Below are positions 30,807-38,087 of a DNA stretch of 40,599 bases, in pieces. The position numbers and the translations under genes are program-made. The first letter of the stretch is position 1. Each line of letters opens with the position of its first letter. The stretch lies in IMG/VR virus record IMGVR_UViG_3300031227_000138, positions 1-40,599 of that record. The stretch is one strand, 5' to 3'. The notes under the pieces are model-generated. The model was not told the origin of the DNA. It did no database searches and saw only the letters and a list, made by a program, of their open reading frames with translations. This DNA comes from a virus.

Positions 30807-31402
30807 GTTATATCAATTCTATTACAACTATCTTCGTGCCACTTCCAATCTTCAATTCGTTCACGCCAATTACCATAATACGCTTTTAACCAACCCTCTA
30901 CATCATTTGGTGTCTTCCACTCTTTACCAAGATATTTAATCTTGCCCATGTTTTCAATGTGATGTCTAGGCCAAATTAACCCTGTTTTAGATATCTGATT
31001 CATGTAAACCCTATCTTTAAACTCATACATCGGAAACAAGTCTACCCTTATCTCATTAAAGTTAAAGCTAAGCTGTCCGTGTTCGCTTACCGTTCTTGAT
31101 TCTGTTCTATAATTTGAATGTGTTTTAATCTTTTCCTTTATCTCTGGTGTAATGTCTTTTGCCATGCAGGCAAAATCTAAGTCATCATCAGGAAACAACT
31201 CGCCTTCTCTTATCAATCCCAACAATGCACCACCGAAAAGAAAATAAGGTATGCCAATCTTGTCTAATGCTTCACCGGCCTGTAAAAGTGCTTTATCTAA
31301 TTGTTCTTTTGACCATGTCATGTTTATAATAAGTTTTTTGTCTTTTATATCAAGCGACTTTATTGTATCACCGCCAACATATTTATTAATATCAATCTTC
31401 AT
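30794..31402 (-). CDS. LicD/fukutin-type nucleotidyl/phosphoryl transferase (202 aa)
   Basis: IPYFLFGGALLGLIREGELF then PDDDLDFACMAKD gives the LicD pattern: a GG turn at 57-58 followed by the metal-binding DDDLD at 72-76, with INEIRVDLFPMYEF-like third acidic strand and PNDVEGWLKAYYGNWRERIE near the end. LicD proteins attach phosphocholine or similar groups to glycans. In a phage head operon this probably modifies a virion or host glycan. Intact catalytic set. Confidence 0.82.
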   Translation of the reverse strand: MKIDINKYVGGDTIKSLDIKDKKLIINMTWSKEQLDKALLQAGEALDKIGIPYFLFGGALLGLIREGELFPDDDLDFACMAKDITPEIKEKIKTHSNYRTESRTVSEHGQLSFNFNEIRVDLFPMYEFKDRVYMNQISKTGLIWPRHHIENMGKIKYLGKEWKTPNDVEGWLKAYYGNWRERIEDWKWHEDSCNRIDITCLK

Positions 31403-31833
31403 CTAAGAAAATGTCTCGCTTTCCAATATTCATCCACAGGATTTGGTATACGATACTGTGTTACCTTATACCAAATAATGTTTGGGTTTTCCACAACTTT
31501 GAATTTCTTGTGGATAACTAATACCTCTACTGGTACATCATCAACCCTAAATTTAATCTTTGTTAACTTATTGTCTTTATCGTGAATCTGTGTAATATCA
31601 ACCACCATCTTCAACATTCCCAGTGTGTCGCTTGTTAAATGTTGCTTTCTAATTCCAATTTCAATTTTCTCACCATCAACTTGTTCTTTGTCCATGACGC
31701 TTCTAAGCGTCTGTCCTAATAGTATGAATGGTATAGTTGAACGCTCCATATACTCTTCAGCAGTCATTAAAGCCTTGTCTAACTGCTCTGGCGTCCATTT
31801 AATATTCGAGCCACTCTTTTTCTTCGTCTTCAT
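31399..31833 (-). CDS. degenerate LicD-like paralogue (144 aa)
   Basis: KWTPEQLDKALMTAEEYMER then STIPFILLGQTLRSVMDKEQ aligns with the start of the LicD gene downstream, and FRVDDVPVEVLVIHKKF matches its third acidic strand. The GG turn is changed to GQ and the DDDLD metal site is lost (EKIEIGI). It also ends in PNPVDEYWKARHFL. It is therefore probably non-catalytic, perhaps a partner subunit. Overlaps TerL by 35 nt and the LicD gene by 4 nt. Confidence 0.7.
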   Translation of the reverse strand: MKTKKKSGSNIKWTPEQLDKALMTAEEYMERSTIPFILLGQTLRSVMDKEQVDGEKIEIGIRKQHLTSDTLGMLKMVVDITQIHDKDNKLTKIKFRVDDVPVEVLVIHKKFKVVENPNIIWYKVTQYRIPNPVDEYWKARHFLR

Positions 31834-33187
31834 TTTCTTCCTCCTCCCATCTACGGACTAAATGTTTATAATGTCTTGCTATATTACTCTTCTTTACTTT
31901 CTTAGGTCTAACTGGTTTAGCAGGTCTTGACATAAAAAAGTACCTATCTCGGTCGTACGCATGATCCTCGGCTTTAGTATCAACATCCTCAACCTTCCTC
32001 AAGTCGTAGGGCAGACTCGGTATTGTCCTAATCGTGTCTAAACAACTTGAAAACACTTGATACCACGGTTTTCCGTCCGGTGCTATACTTAAAGCCTCTC
32101 GATACCTTGCCAATCCGTTTACTCTGTCATTATCCGCTGGAACCATTTTAACACCTTCGCCGATCATTAGCTCTGCTATAGAAGGCCCGCCTTCTGGCTT
32201 GTTCCACATTGACGGATCGGCTACACAATATCTATAATTATCATTACTCTTCTTGCTTACGTTAGTTATTACTCTTGCCATTCTTTTAGCAGTAAGCGGT
32301 GTGCCAAATGTTTTTAAAAACTTAATCCCGTCCATGTACAATTCACGGTAAAGAAATACCCTGCCGTCATAATTCTGAGCATACCAGCCCACTGCTGACG
32401 GGTTATTAACTCCCCAGTCTATGGCTATCCACTTAATCCATTCTACTGGTATTTTAAACGGCTTAACTACATGAGTCTGACTGTTCCATTCAGTAAATAC
32501 TTGTCCGGCAACAATATCCCAGTTGCCGTCCCGCCATGCCCTTCTTAATTGTTCTGGCAAACCATCGAGAAATTTTAAGTATCCAGGATCGTTGATTACT
32601 AATGTCGGATTGTCAGTGACTTTGGCAGGTATAAATATTCTTGTCTTTTCTTTAATCGTATAAGGTCGGCCTGGTACTCCTAAGTCAACAAATCTTGACT
32701 TGACCCAGCCATGTCCTATGCCTCCTGGATTACTGGTCAGAAACACCTGCGGTTTAATATTTATTGTTGATCTGCATGAAGAAATAAGCTTAAGATACAA
32801 TTCCTCATTTGGTATCTGTGTTAACTCCTCAACCAGCATTTTCTGATACTCGTGTCCTAAATACTTACCGTAAGCATTATCATCCTTCAAATGACCTGTC
32901 TTGAATATTGCCCCGCTTGGAAATGTAATTACTGCGGGCCTGTAAGCAAAAATAGCCCCAGTATCACGATACATTGTCCTGGCTCGGTCAATCCAGTCTG
33001 ACAAATCATCAGCATTCTTTCTAATAATCAATGCCCTGTATTTTGGGTTTTCAATGTGCCTTAAAAGCCATGCCATTCCTGCATCTGTTTTCCCTCCACC
33101 CCTAGCACCTCCGTATAATATTTCAAACTCAGTCCTTTTTAGTACTTTGGTCTGCGGGCCTGGATGGGGTTGCCACAATATCTTCAT
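31799..33187 (-). CDS. terminase large subunit (462 aa)
   Basis: ATPase domain: Walker A GGARGGGKT at residues 26-34, Walker B KMLVEELTQIPNEE, coupling motif FLTSNPGG. RNase H-like nuclease: WIAIDWGVNNPSAVGWYAQN (first Asp), YCVADPSMWN (second), KAEDHAYDRDRYFFM (third). It cuts concatemeric DNA and pumps it through the portal. Overlaps TerS by 59 nt. Full length and all motors residues are visible. Confidence 0.95.
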   Translation of the reverse strand: MKILWQPHPGPQTKVLKRTEFEILYGGARGGGKTDAGMAWLLRHIENPKYRALIIRKNADDLSDWIDRARTMYRDTGAIFAYRPAVITFPSGAIFKTGHLKDDNAYGKYLGHEYQKMLVEELTQIPNEELYLKLISSCRSTINIKPQVFLTSNPGGIGHGWVKSRFVDLGVPGRPYTIKEKTRIFIPAKVTDNPTLVINDPGYLKFLDGLPEQLRRAWRDGNWDIVAGQVFTEWNSQTHVVKPFKIPVEWIKWIAIDWGVNNPSAVGWYAQNYDGRVFLYRELYMDGIKFLKTFGTPLTAKRMARVITNVSKKSNDNYRYCVADPSMWNKPEGGPSIAELMIGEGVKMVPADNDRVNGLARYREALSIAPDGKPWYQVFSSCLDTIRTIPSLPYDLRKVEDVDTKAEDHAYDRDRYFFMSRPAKPVRPKKVKKSNIARHYKHLVRRWEEEENEDEEKEWLEY

Positions 33188-33545
33188 TTAATTTTGGTAA
33201 AACTACAACTGCGACTGGTAATTTTGGATCACCTATTATTCTGTCAGTTTCAATCATGTCGTGATTTGCTTTGAGTAAGAATATCGCCATTGTTGAGTTG
33301 ACTTCTTTGCCTCCGTATAGGCCATCATTCATTAATTGTTCCTTCTGATGTTCTTTTAGTCTTTTTATTGCGGCGGAAAACTTAGGGTATTTCTTGCCCC
33401 ATTCAACAAGCGTATCTCCATTAATTCCAATATATCTTGAGAACTCACTAACAGTAGGTAACTTGGTCTGTTCACGACCAGCGGTTTTGAGATATACTTC
33501 TACCTCATCACAAAATTGTTCTTTATATTTAGTAGGTCTTGCCAT
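33129..33545 (-). CDS. terminase small subunit (138 aa)
   Basis: Starts MARPTKYKEQFCDEVEVYLK, preceded by GAGGAAATAAAC; the longer frame to 33623 runs into a structured leader. SEFSRYIGINGDTLVEWGKK is the helix-turn-helix that recognises pac/cos DNA, followed by a helical oligomerisation region (FSAAIKRLKEHQKEQLMNDG) and ATMAIFLLK-like motif (STMAIFLLKANHDM). Typical of TerS of P22/lambdoid-like phages. Confidence 0.85.
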   Translation of the reverse strand: MARPTKYKEQFCDEVEVYLKTAGREQTKLPTVSEFSRYIGINGDTLVEWGKKYPKFSAAIKRLKEHQKEQLMNDGLYGGKEVNSTMAIFLLKANHDMIETDRIIGDPKLPVAVVVLPKLNEDIVATPSRPADQSTKKD

Positions 33546-33700
33546 GTTTATTTCCTCAAATCCAAGAGCGAGATTCTGCATACTCGCAAGGACAGCGTCT
33601 AGAACAGTAGTATGACCGTCCAACCTCTCATTTCCCTTTACATCAGGTGTTAAGAGTGCCTTAGCCCCTAGACGAGCTTATTCAGCCATCTCAGATTTCA
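33546..33700 (-). other. structured leader of the terminase operon
   Basis: No gene, but several complementary segments: CGTCTAG (about 33669-33675) with CTAGACG (33597-33603); GGACGG (33617-33622) with CTGTCC (33591-33596); CATACT (33610-33615) with AGTATG (33580-33585); GCGAG with CTCGC (33568-33572, 33583-33587). Some pairings exclude each other. GTCTAGGGGCTAAGGC resembles a tRNA D-arm, but no tRNA can be completed. Confidence 0.5.
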
Positions 33701-33706
33701 ATTAAC

Positions 33707-33765
33707 AAAAAAACTACCACTCGTGCCTTCTGCCTTCACACGAAATGGTAGCCATATTATCTACT
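33707..33765 (-). ncRNA. promoter-proximal attenuator RNA, copy 3
   Basis: P1 is 33761-33764 with 33748-33751 (9-nt loop ending AUGG). P2 is 33738-33744 with 33720-33726, closing the loop GAAGGCAGAAG. The terminator here extends P2 outward (33746-33751 with 33714-33719) and is followed by T7 at 33707-33713, so it competes with P1 rather than P2. Overall design matches copies 1 and 2. Confidence 0.75.
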
Positions 33766-33771
33766 AATTTG

Positions 33772-33800
33772 ACTATACTATTTTTTTTGTTCTTTGTCAA
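33772..33800 (-). promoter_or_regulatory. sigma70-type promoter, packaging/head operon
   Basis: TTGACA at 33795-33800, 17-bp spacer, TATAGT at 33772-33777; predicted start about 33765, adjoining P1. Confidence 0.85.
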
Positions 33801-33803
33801 CTA

Positions 33804-34061
33804 TTACCAATTATACCGATACCCACTCCAATATCCACTATCATTCCAACTTGGCGTGTACCAACTAGAGCTATAATTGCGTCTTGGAGAATAATAAGAG
33901 TCATTATAAAGCGAACCACCGCTATAAGAATAATTATCGTATCTATAAGCATTTGGCCTAGAACGATAATGACCTGAAACATAACTTCCATTACTTCTCC
34001 AATATCCTGAAACCCAAACAAACAAAAATGTCATTAATAAAGTTAAAAAATATTTCTTCAT
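33804..34061 (-). CDS. secreted Tyr/Ser/Gly-rich protein (85 aa)
   Basis: Signal peptide MKKYFLTLLMTFLFVWVSG, then YWRSNGSYVSGHYRSRPNAY and a low-complexity Tyr/Ser/Gly/Asn tail. The phrase YxRSNGxYVxxHYRS is a recurrent motif of small exported bacterial proteins. Perhaps host-derived, acting at the cell surface (for example to alter adsorption). AAAGGAGGTGA site upstream; last gene before the packaging promoter. Confidence 0.65.
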   Translation of the reverse strand: MKKYFLTLLMTFLFVWVSGYWRSNGSYVSGHYRSRPNAYRYDNYSYSGGSLYNDSYYSPRRNYSSSWYTPSWNDSGYWSGYRYNW

Positions 34062-34345
34062 TTTTCACCTCCTTTCTTTTTTTTGTTGTCAACTTTTGGT
34101 TTCATTTCTAAAATAAGCATAAAACTCTTTCCATCTCCAATTTCTCTCTCTGCTTCTTCACAAAAAACCTGAGCAACTTCATATTTCTTCATTACTTCAT
34201 GTGCCATTTCTTCAGCCAACTTCTGTAATTTTTCTACAAGAATATTCTCAATGTTTTGAGCAACATAAGGACTAAGCACTTTCTCTATTGTTGTGTCAGA
34301 TAAAGTAATTTTCTCTGCTTTTTTAAAAAAGTTAAATCTATTCAC
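34058..34345 (-). CDS. helical hypothetical protein (95 aa)
   Basis: GTG start at 34345 preceded by AAAGGAGGTGGG. MNRFNFFKKAEKITLSDTTI, then a long helix (ENILVEKLQKLAEEMAHEVM), and a Lys/Gly tail. No recognised domain. The start codon change and tight coupling to the upstream TGA are notable. Confidence 0.6.
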   Translation of the reverse strand: MNRFNFFKKAEKITLSDTTIEKVLSPYVAQNIENILVEKLQKLAEEMAHEVMKKYEVAQVFCEEAEREIGDGKSFMLILEMKPKVDNKKKKGGEK

Positions 34346-34358
34346 TTCCCACCTCCTT

Positions 34359-34562
34359 TCATAAAAACTTCTCTAAATATTTAATCGGTTCTTTCTCAAG
34401 TACCATTTGTTGAAGATGATAAACCCATATAGGCAACAATCTTGTTCCATCATCTTTATCCATCCAAAAAGCCTTGGCAACTTTAAAATCATCCTTCGTA
34501 AACAAACAAAGTGTATGTTCAGGATTTTGCTTTGCTTTTTCTAAAATAGTTTCTTTCTTCAT
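34359..34562 (-). CDS. small hypothetical protein (67 aa)
   Basis: MKKETILEKAKQNPEHTLCL then FTKDDFKVAKAFWMDKDDGT; a small alpha/beta fold with an aromatic C-terminal half (LLPIWVYHLQQMVLEKEP). ATG at 34562 is used with a GGAG site; the frame to 34607 is less likely. Function unknown. Confidence 0.6.
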   Translation of the reverse strand: MKKETILEKAKQNPEHTLCLFTKDDFKVAKAFWMDKDDGTRLLPIWVYHLQQMVLEKEPIKYLEKFL

Positions 34563-35221
34563 ATTTCTCCTTTCTTCCTCAATCCCACTAGCAAACTTTT
34601 CGGCCAAATTCCCTCAACCGCCCACACATCAGTTCTTAACAAGTCCTGAAACACCCAATTATGTATTTTGGGCAATGAACTTCCTTTATAAGGAAAAGCG
34701 TCATGGATAAACAAATAGCCATCCTCAACTATCTTATCCACTACTGCCTCATAACCTGTTTTCATTGAAACAATAAAGTCCATGTCTAAGAAAGCTAAAT
34801 TTATATATGGTATGTCCTTACATGAGTCCTTATGTACTTCACCTTTTACAAGAATAGCGTTATCTAATCCTTCCTCATCAAGTATCTTTCTTTGAAAATC
34901 ATAAGCAAGCCTTTCAGTCCCTAATTTCTCATACCATAAGTCCATACAATCAACCGCAAAGCCCTCATCTTTTACTGCTAAATGCTTGGGGTGTTCGGCT
35001 TCAAACACATCATAACCATAAGCCTTGCCCCTGCCCTTCCAAAGTTTAGCCATTGTTTCTACTTCACCACCATAAGCTGAGCCCATAATCACGCCGTTTA
35101 ACTGACCTTGAAATTGAAGCAGACACTTTTGGGCATAAGTCAAAACCACTTCATGCGCTCCATTGGCGTAATTAAGAATGTTAAGCCTAACACCTTTTAT
35201 AATTTCTTTGTAATCAAGCAT
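34559..35221 (-). CDS. TylF-like SAM-dependent methyltransferase (220 aa)
   Basis: GVIMGSAYGGEVETMAKLWK is the SAM-binding loop, YGYDVFE the second motif, INLAFLDMDFIVSMKTGYEA and VEDGYLFIHDAFPYKGSSLP the metal/catalytic region, as in macrocin-O-methyltransferases that methylate sugar hydroxyls. Start MLDYKEIIKG at 35221 preferred to 35239. It closes the cluster epimerase-transketolase-methyltransferase and may cap the resulting sugar. Confidence 0.72.
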   Translation of the reverse strand: MLDYKEIIKGVRLNILNYANGAHEVVLTYAQKCLLQFQGQLNGVIMGSAYGGEVETMAKLWKGRGKAYGYDVFEAEHPKHLAVKDEGFAVDCMDLWYEKLGTERLAYDFQRKILDEEGLDNAILVKGEVHKDSCKDIPYINLAFLDMDFIVSMKTGYEAVVDKIVEDGYLFIHDAFPYKGSSLPKIHNWVFQDLLRTDVWAVEGIWPKSLLVGLRKKGEI

Positions 35222-35570
35222 TTTTTTTAAACTCCACATTTCTAGACTTTCTTAACTTTCCCATTTTAATCTTGCGCTTCCACTGACTATACTTGTCCGC
35301 TTCTTCAAAAAGATTATCAAAACTTTCTCTGCCATAAATAATCCTTCCTAACTTATGCCTTGCTCTCAAATATCTATTAACCCATTCATGCCAAGTCAAG
35401 TCATTTAAAAAATCATCAACTCTTGACAATAATCGCCAGCGAAAAACATTTTGCTTATAATAGCCAAATTTATGACACTTCGGACACCACAACACCCACT
35501 CATCACCAGCGTGGTGATAATATTCAAGATTGTGTCCTTTATCACATTTTTTTCGTGATGGTATTATCAT
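35214..35570 (-). CDS. zinc-ribbon-containing protein (118 aa)
   Basis: CDKGHNLEYYHHAGDEWVLW then CPKCHKFGYYKQNVFRW shows C9 and H12/C30-xx-C33 as zinc ligands. The remainder is helical and basic (WVNRYLRARHKLGRIIYGRE). It overlaps the transketolase and methyltransferase genes by 4 and 8 nt. Not recognised as an enzyme; perhaps a binding partner. Confidence 0.6.
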   Translation of the reverse strand: MIIPSRKKCDKGHNLEYYHHAGDEWVLWCPKCHKFGYYKQNVFRWRLLSRVDDFLNDLTWHEWVNRYLRARHKLGRIIYGRESFDNLFEEADKYSQWKRKIKMGKLRKSRNVEFKKNA

Positions 35571-36052
35571 TTTACTCCATATCTTGAGAGAGAAATAAAC
35601 ACAGGCCCGTCTTTTAATGAATCCTTAACTGCGTGTTTTACTTCTTTCTCACTTGTCGGCCAGTATTCCTTAATATTGTCAAAAGTTCCAATTAGTTTGG
35701 CCGACTTGTAAGCAAAGTGAGTGAAGCCGTCTTCTTTGTATTCTCCTCTCCTGCCAGCACCTACTAATTTTACATTAGCTTTGTCAAAGTCTACATCTAT
35801 TTTTATAAACTCATAAGCCCGATCAATCAAGAATGGCGTGATCGAATAAACAAACGGTATCAGCCCTTGACTAGCCATCCCACAAGCCACACCGATCATG
35901 TTCGCCTCTGCAACACCACAATTAACAAATCTGTCAGGAAAGTCGTCCTTTATTTTATCTAGCACACCAAATCCAAGATCGCCAGTAAGCAACCACACCT
36001 TGTCATTCTTCTGCATTTCTTCGTGTAATAATTTAACGAATAGTTTTCTCAT
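35567..36052 (-). CDS. transketolase-like, pyrimidine-binding subunit (161 aa)
   Basis: MRKLFVKLLHEEMQKNDKVW, and NCGVAEANMIGVACGMASQG with E49, the glutamate that activates thiamine diphosphate, then YSITPFLIDRAYEFIKIDVD. This is the Pyr domain of transketolase/DXS as a separate gene. The C-terminal third domain is absent. With the gene at 36033-36707 it should form one active enzyme. ATG at 36052 preferred. Such split transketolases occur in nucleotide-sugar clusters. Confidence 0.82.
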   Translation of the reverse strand: MRKLFVKLLHEEMQKNDKVWLLTGDLGFGVLDKIKDDFPDRFVNCGVAEANMIGVACGMASQGLIPFVYSITPFLIDRAYEFIKIDVDFDKANVKLVGAGRRGEYKEDGFTHFAYKSAKLIGTFDNIKEYWPTSEKEVKHAVKDSLKDGPVFISLSRYGVK

Positions 36053-36707
36053 ACATCTTTTTATCAATCTTAATATAATGGCTTTTTAAAGTATCCTCTA
36101 TCTCTGGGATTCCTTTGCCTTTGGTTGTTTTAGCAAATACAAGAGAATTGTTTTTTATTGCTGATGACAAACTTTTAAAAGAATGACCATTAGCCACCCA
36201 ACTATTTTTAAAAAGCGGCAAGCTGTATTCTGCCTTTTTATATGCCTGCCAACCATTGCAATCCACAATCGCTGTTAAATTTCTTAACTTTCTTTTTTCT
36301 GCAAACTTAATTGCTTCCATTGTCGATCCTTCATCCATATCTCCATCACTTAGCAAAACAAATGTTCTAGTGCCAGCTAAGGCACAACCAGCACCTAGAC
36401 TAAGCCCATGCCCTAGACTCCCTGTTGTAAAATGAATACCAATGTCGGGATTCTTGTAAGGATGACCGCCTAACTTGTCTAAATCAATGTCTTTTAGTAT
36501 TCCTTTCTCCATAAGCGTGGAGTATAAAGCAATGCTTTTATGTCCAGGGGATAGAATAAAGACATCTTCTGGCTTCATTATTTCAAAAAACAATACTGTC
36601 AGAATTTCAACACATGAAAGTGAGCTCCCCACATGAGTATAACCAGTTTCGTAGTGAGTTTTAATTATTCTATTTCTTATGTTTTCGGCTCTTTTTTTTA
36701 AGTTCAT
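36033..36707 (-). CDS. transketolase-like, diphosphate-binding subunit (224 aa)
   Basis: THVGSSLSCVEILTVLFFEI, LSPGHKSIALYSTL, TTGSLGHGLSLGAGCALAGT and the ThDP/Mg motif SDGDMDEGSTMEAIKFAEKR with a downstream DCNG (N151). This is the PP domain of a two-gene transketolase. It transfers a two-carbon unit between sugars. It overlaps the Pyr-domain gene by 20 nt, so 1:1 synthesis is likely. Probably supplies a rare sugar with the neighbouring epimerase. Confidence 0.85.
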   Translation of the reverse strand: MNLKKRAENIRNRIIKTHYETGYTHVGSSLSCVEILTVLFFEIMKPEDVFILSPGHKSIALYSTLMEKGILKDIDLDKLGGHPYKNPDIGIHFTTGSLGHGLSLGAGCALAGTRTFVLLSDGDMDEGSTMEAIKFAEKRKLRNLTAIVDCNGWQAYKKAEYSLPLFKNSWVANGHSFKSLSSAIKNNSLVFAKTTKGKGIPEIEDTLKSHYIKIDKKMYEKTIR

Positions 36708-37503
36708 TGATTATCCTCTCCAGTCCTTCCTCTAGGGTAATTGTCGGCGACCAGCCTAAATCTATTGCCTTCTCAATATCAGCCACCCACATCTTAGAAT
36801 CACCTTCTCTTCTTTGTCCTTTGTGCTTCTTTAGCTTCATTTTCTTTTTACATAACTTCTCAATATGTCTTATAACCTGCTCATTACCTGCTTGAATGCC
36901 CGTTCCCACATTCACAATCTGACCAGGCAATTCTAAACTGCTGAAATAAACCAATGCCTTGACAAAATCGTCTATGTGAATCCAGTCGTGGTTGCCTTCC
37001 CAGAAGTTAAAAGTCTTGCCTTCTAAGCAGGACTTAATAGCAGTCGTGAAGAATCTGTTGTCGTCTTCGTCTTCACCATATAATGAGAATGGGCGGAGAA
37101 TAATAATATTCTTTTTAGCAGAACCAGCAGTCAGTTGAGCAAATAGTGTCCCCATGATCTTGGTACAAGCATAAACTGTATTTGGATAACATTCGTCATC
37201 TTCCTGCATTGGTCGATTAGTGATTCCGTATTCACTTGAAGTACCTACATAAATAAAAGTCTGATAGTCTATTTGATTAGCTATCGATAACAAGTCTCCA
37301 GTGAGCTTGACATTGCTTTTGAACATCTCTAAGTCATCGTTAAGTTCGGCTGCAATGTGATAAATAATATCAGGATTAAACTCTTTTAATACACTTATGT
37401 CTTCGCCTCTTTTGTATTTATAGACTTGGTCGAATTTTGACAACCCTTTGACTAAATTCCGTCCAACGAATCCGCTTGCTCCTGAAATCCAAATTCTTGC
37501 CAT
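36670..37503 (-). CDS. NAD-dependent epimerase/dehydratase (277 aa)
   Basis: MARIWISGASGFVGRNLVKG with GxxGxxG at 8-14, TSSEYG (Ser 89/90), and the catalytic Y111-x3-K115 in YACTKIMGTLFAQL: a full extended short-chain dehydrogenase (nucleotide-sugar epimerase/dehydratase/reductase). HDWIHIDDFVKALVYF and VNVGTGIQAG are the usual C-terminal motifs. ATG at 37503 has GGGGGTCAAG. It overlaps the zinc-ribbon gene by 86 nt. Exact reaction cannot be read. Confidence 0.88.
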   Translation of the reverse strand: MARIWISGASGFVGRNLVKGLSKFDQVYKYKRGEDISVLKEFNPDIIYHIAAELNDDLEMFKSNVKLTGDLLSIANQIDYQTFIYVGTSSEYGITNRPMQEDDECYPNTVYACTKIMGTLFAQLTAGSAKKNIIILRPFSLYGEDEDDNRFFTTAIKSCLEGKTFNFWEGNHDWIHIDDFVKALVYFSSLELPGQIVNVGTGIQAGNEQVIRHIEKLCKKKMKLKKHKGQRREGDSKMWVADIEKAIDLGWSPTITLEEGLERIINELKKKSRKHKK

Positions 37504-37690
37504 CTTGACCCCCTTTCTTGATGTAAATAAGACTGCCGCAATTATCACAAACAACCCCAAAACAATTGCCAACTATTCTTGTTCCCCCTTTATGATATCT
37601 CTCAACAACAAAATGACCATCTTTTAATTCACCTAAAACTTGCTTCTTACCATTCTTCTTACAGACAGGGCAAATTATCAATTTTTTCAT
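37418..37690 (-). CDS. zinc-ribbon protein (90 aa)
   Basis: MKKLIICPVCKKNGKKQVLG, then CFGVVCDNCGSLIYIKKGGQ; two CxxC knuckles form a rubredoxin-like zinc ribbon. The last 28 codons overlap the start of the epimerase in another frame, an unusually long same-strand overlap, so the real stop or start may differ. It overlaps the nuclease-like gene upstream by 4 nt. Confidence 0.65.
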   Translation of the reverse strand: MKKLIICPVCKKNGKKQVLGELKDGHFVVERYHKGGTRIVGNCFGVVCDNCGSLIYIKKGGQDGKNLDFRSKRIRWTEFSQRVVKIRPSL

Positions 37691-37992
37691 TTAATTATTT
37701 CTTTTCTTACTTTCTTATTTCTACCATAAGTCCATATCTCTTTTATACAACAATCAGGCATTTTAAAGTTTTCTACTGCTTCTCTATGTGCTTTTGGCAC
37801 GCCGCCATGACCCTTAATACTTATCCACCTTATTATATCACCGCCTTGCATTGCCAAAATATCAAAACGACCAAAATAATCTACATTATATCCTCTTGGC
37901 ATTTTCCTACCTGAGGGCCGAATTTTCCAGTCAACAAGCCAGTTATCAGCCTCAAGCTCTTTCTGACACTTCCTCTCGTATTTACTCCTCAT
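37687..37992 (-). CDS. PD-(D/E)XK nuclease-like protein (101 aa)
   Basis: MRSKYERKCQKELEADNWLV gives an early Glu (E6 or E12); NVDYFGRFDILAMQGGDIIR holds D44, and WISIKGHGGVPKAHREAV the K60 strand with the xxK of a restriction/Holliday-resolvase fold (SIK in place of ExK). It resembles small archaeal-type resolvases and VRR-NUC proteins that process recombination or replication intermediates. The second acidic residue is atypical, so activity is uncertain. Confidence 0.6.
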   Translation of the reverse strand: MRSKYERKCQKELEADNWLVDWKIRPSGRKMPRGYNVDYFGRFDILAMQGGDIIRWISIKGHGGVPKAHREAVENFKMPDCCIKEIWTYGRNKKVRKEIIK

Positions 37993-38087
37993 ATCAACCC
38001 CGCTAAAAATAAAATCAAAGCACTAACTGCAAACCAAGCTAAAATAACAATCAATCCTGCCATTAAACAACCAGTGTTATTATTCAT
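37989..38087 (-). CDS. tiny membrane protein (32 aa)
   Basis: MNNNTGCLMAGLIVILAWFA plus VSALILFLAGLI: one long hydrophobic helix. Stop overlaps the nuclease-like ATG (ATGA). Too short to assign; typical early small membrane protein. Confidence 0.5.
   Translation of the reverse strand: MNNNTGCLMAGLIVILAWFAVSALILFLAGLI

Noticed and set aside
33600-33680. A tRNA-Glu-like gene in the TerS leader
   Set aside because: A D-arm-like stretch exists, but no acceptor stem, anticodon arm or TTCRA loop can be completed.
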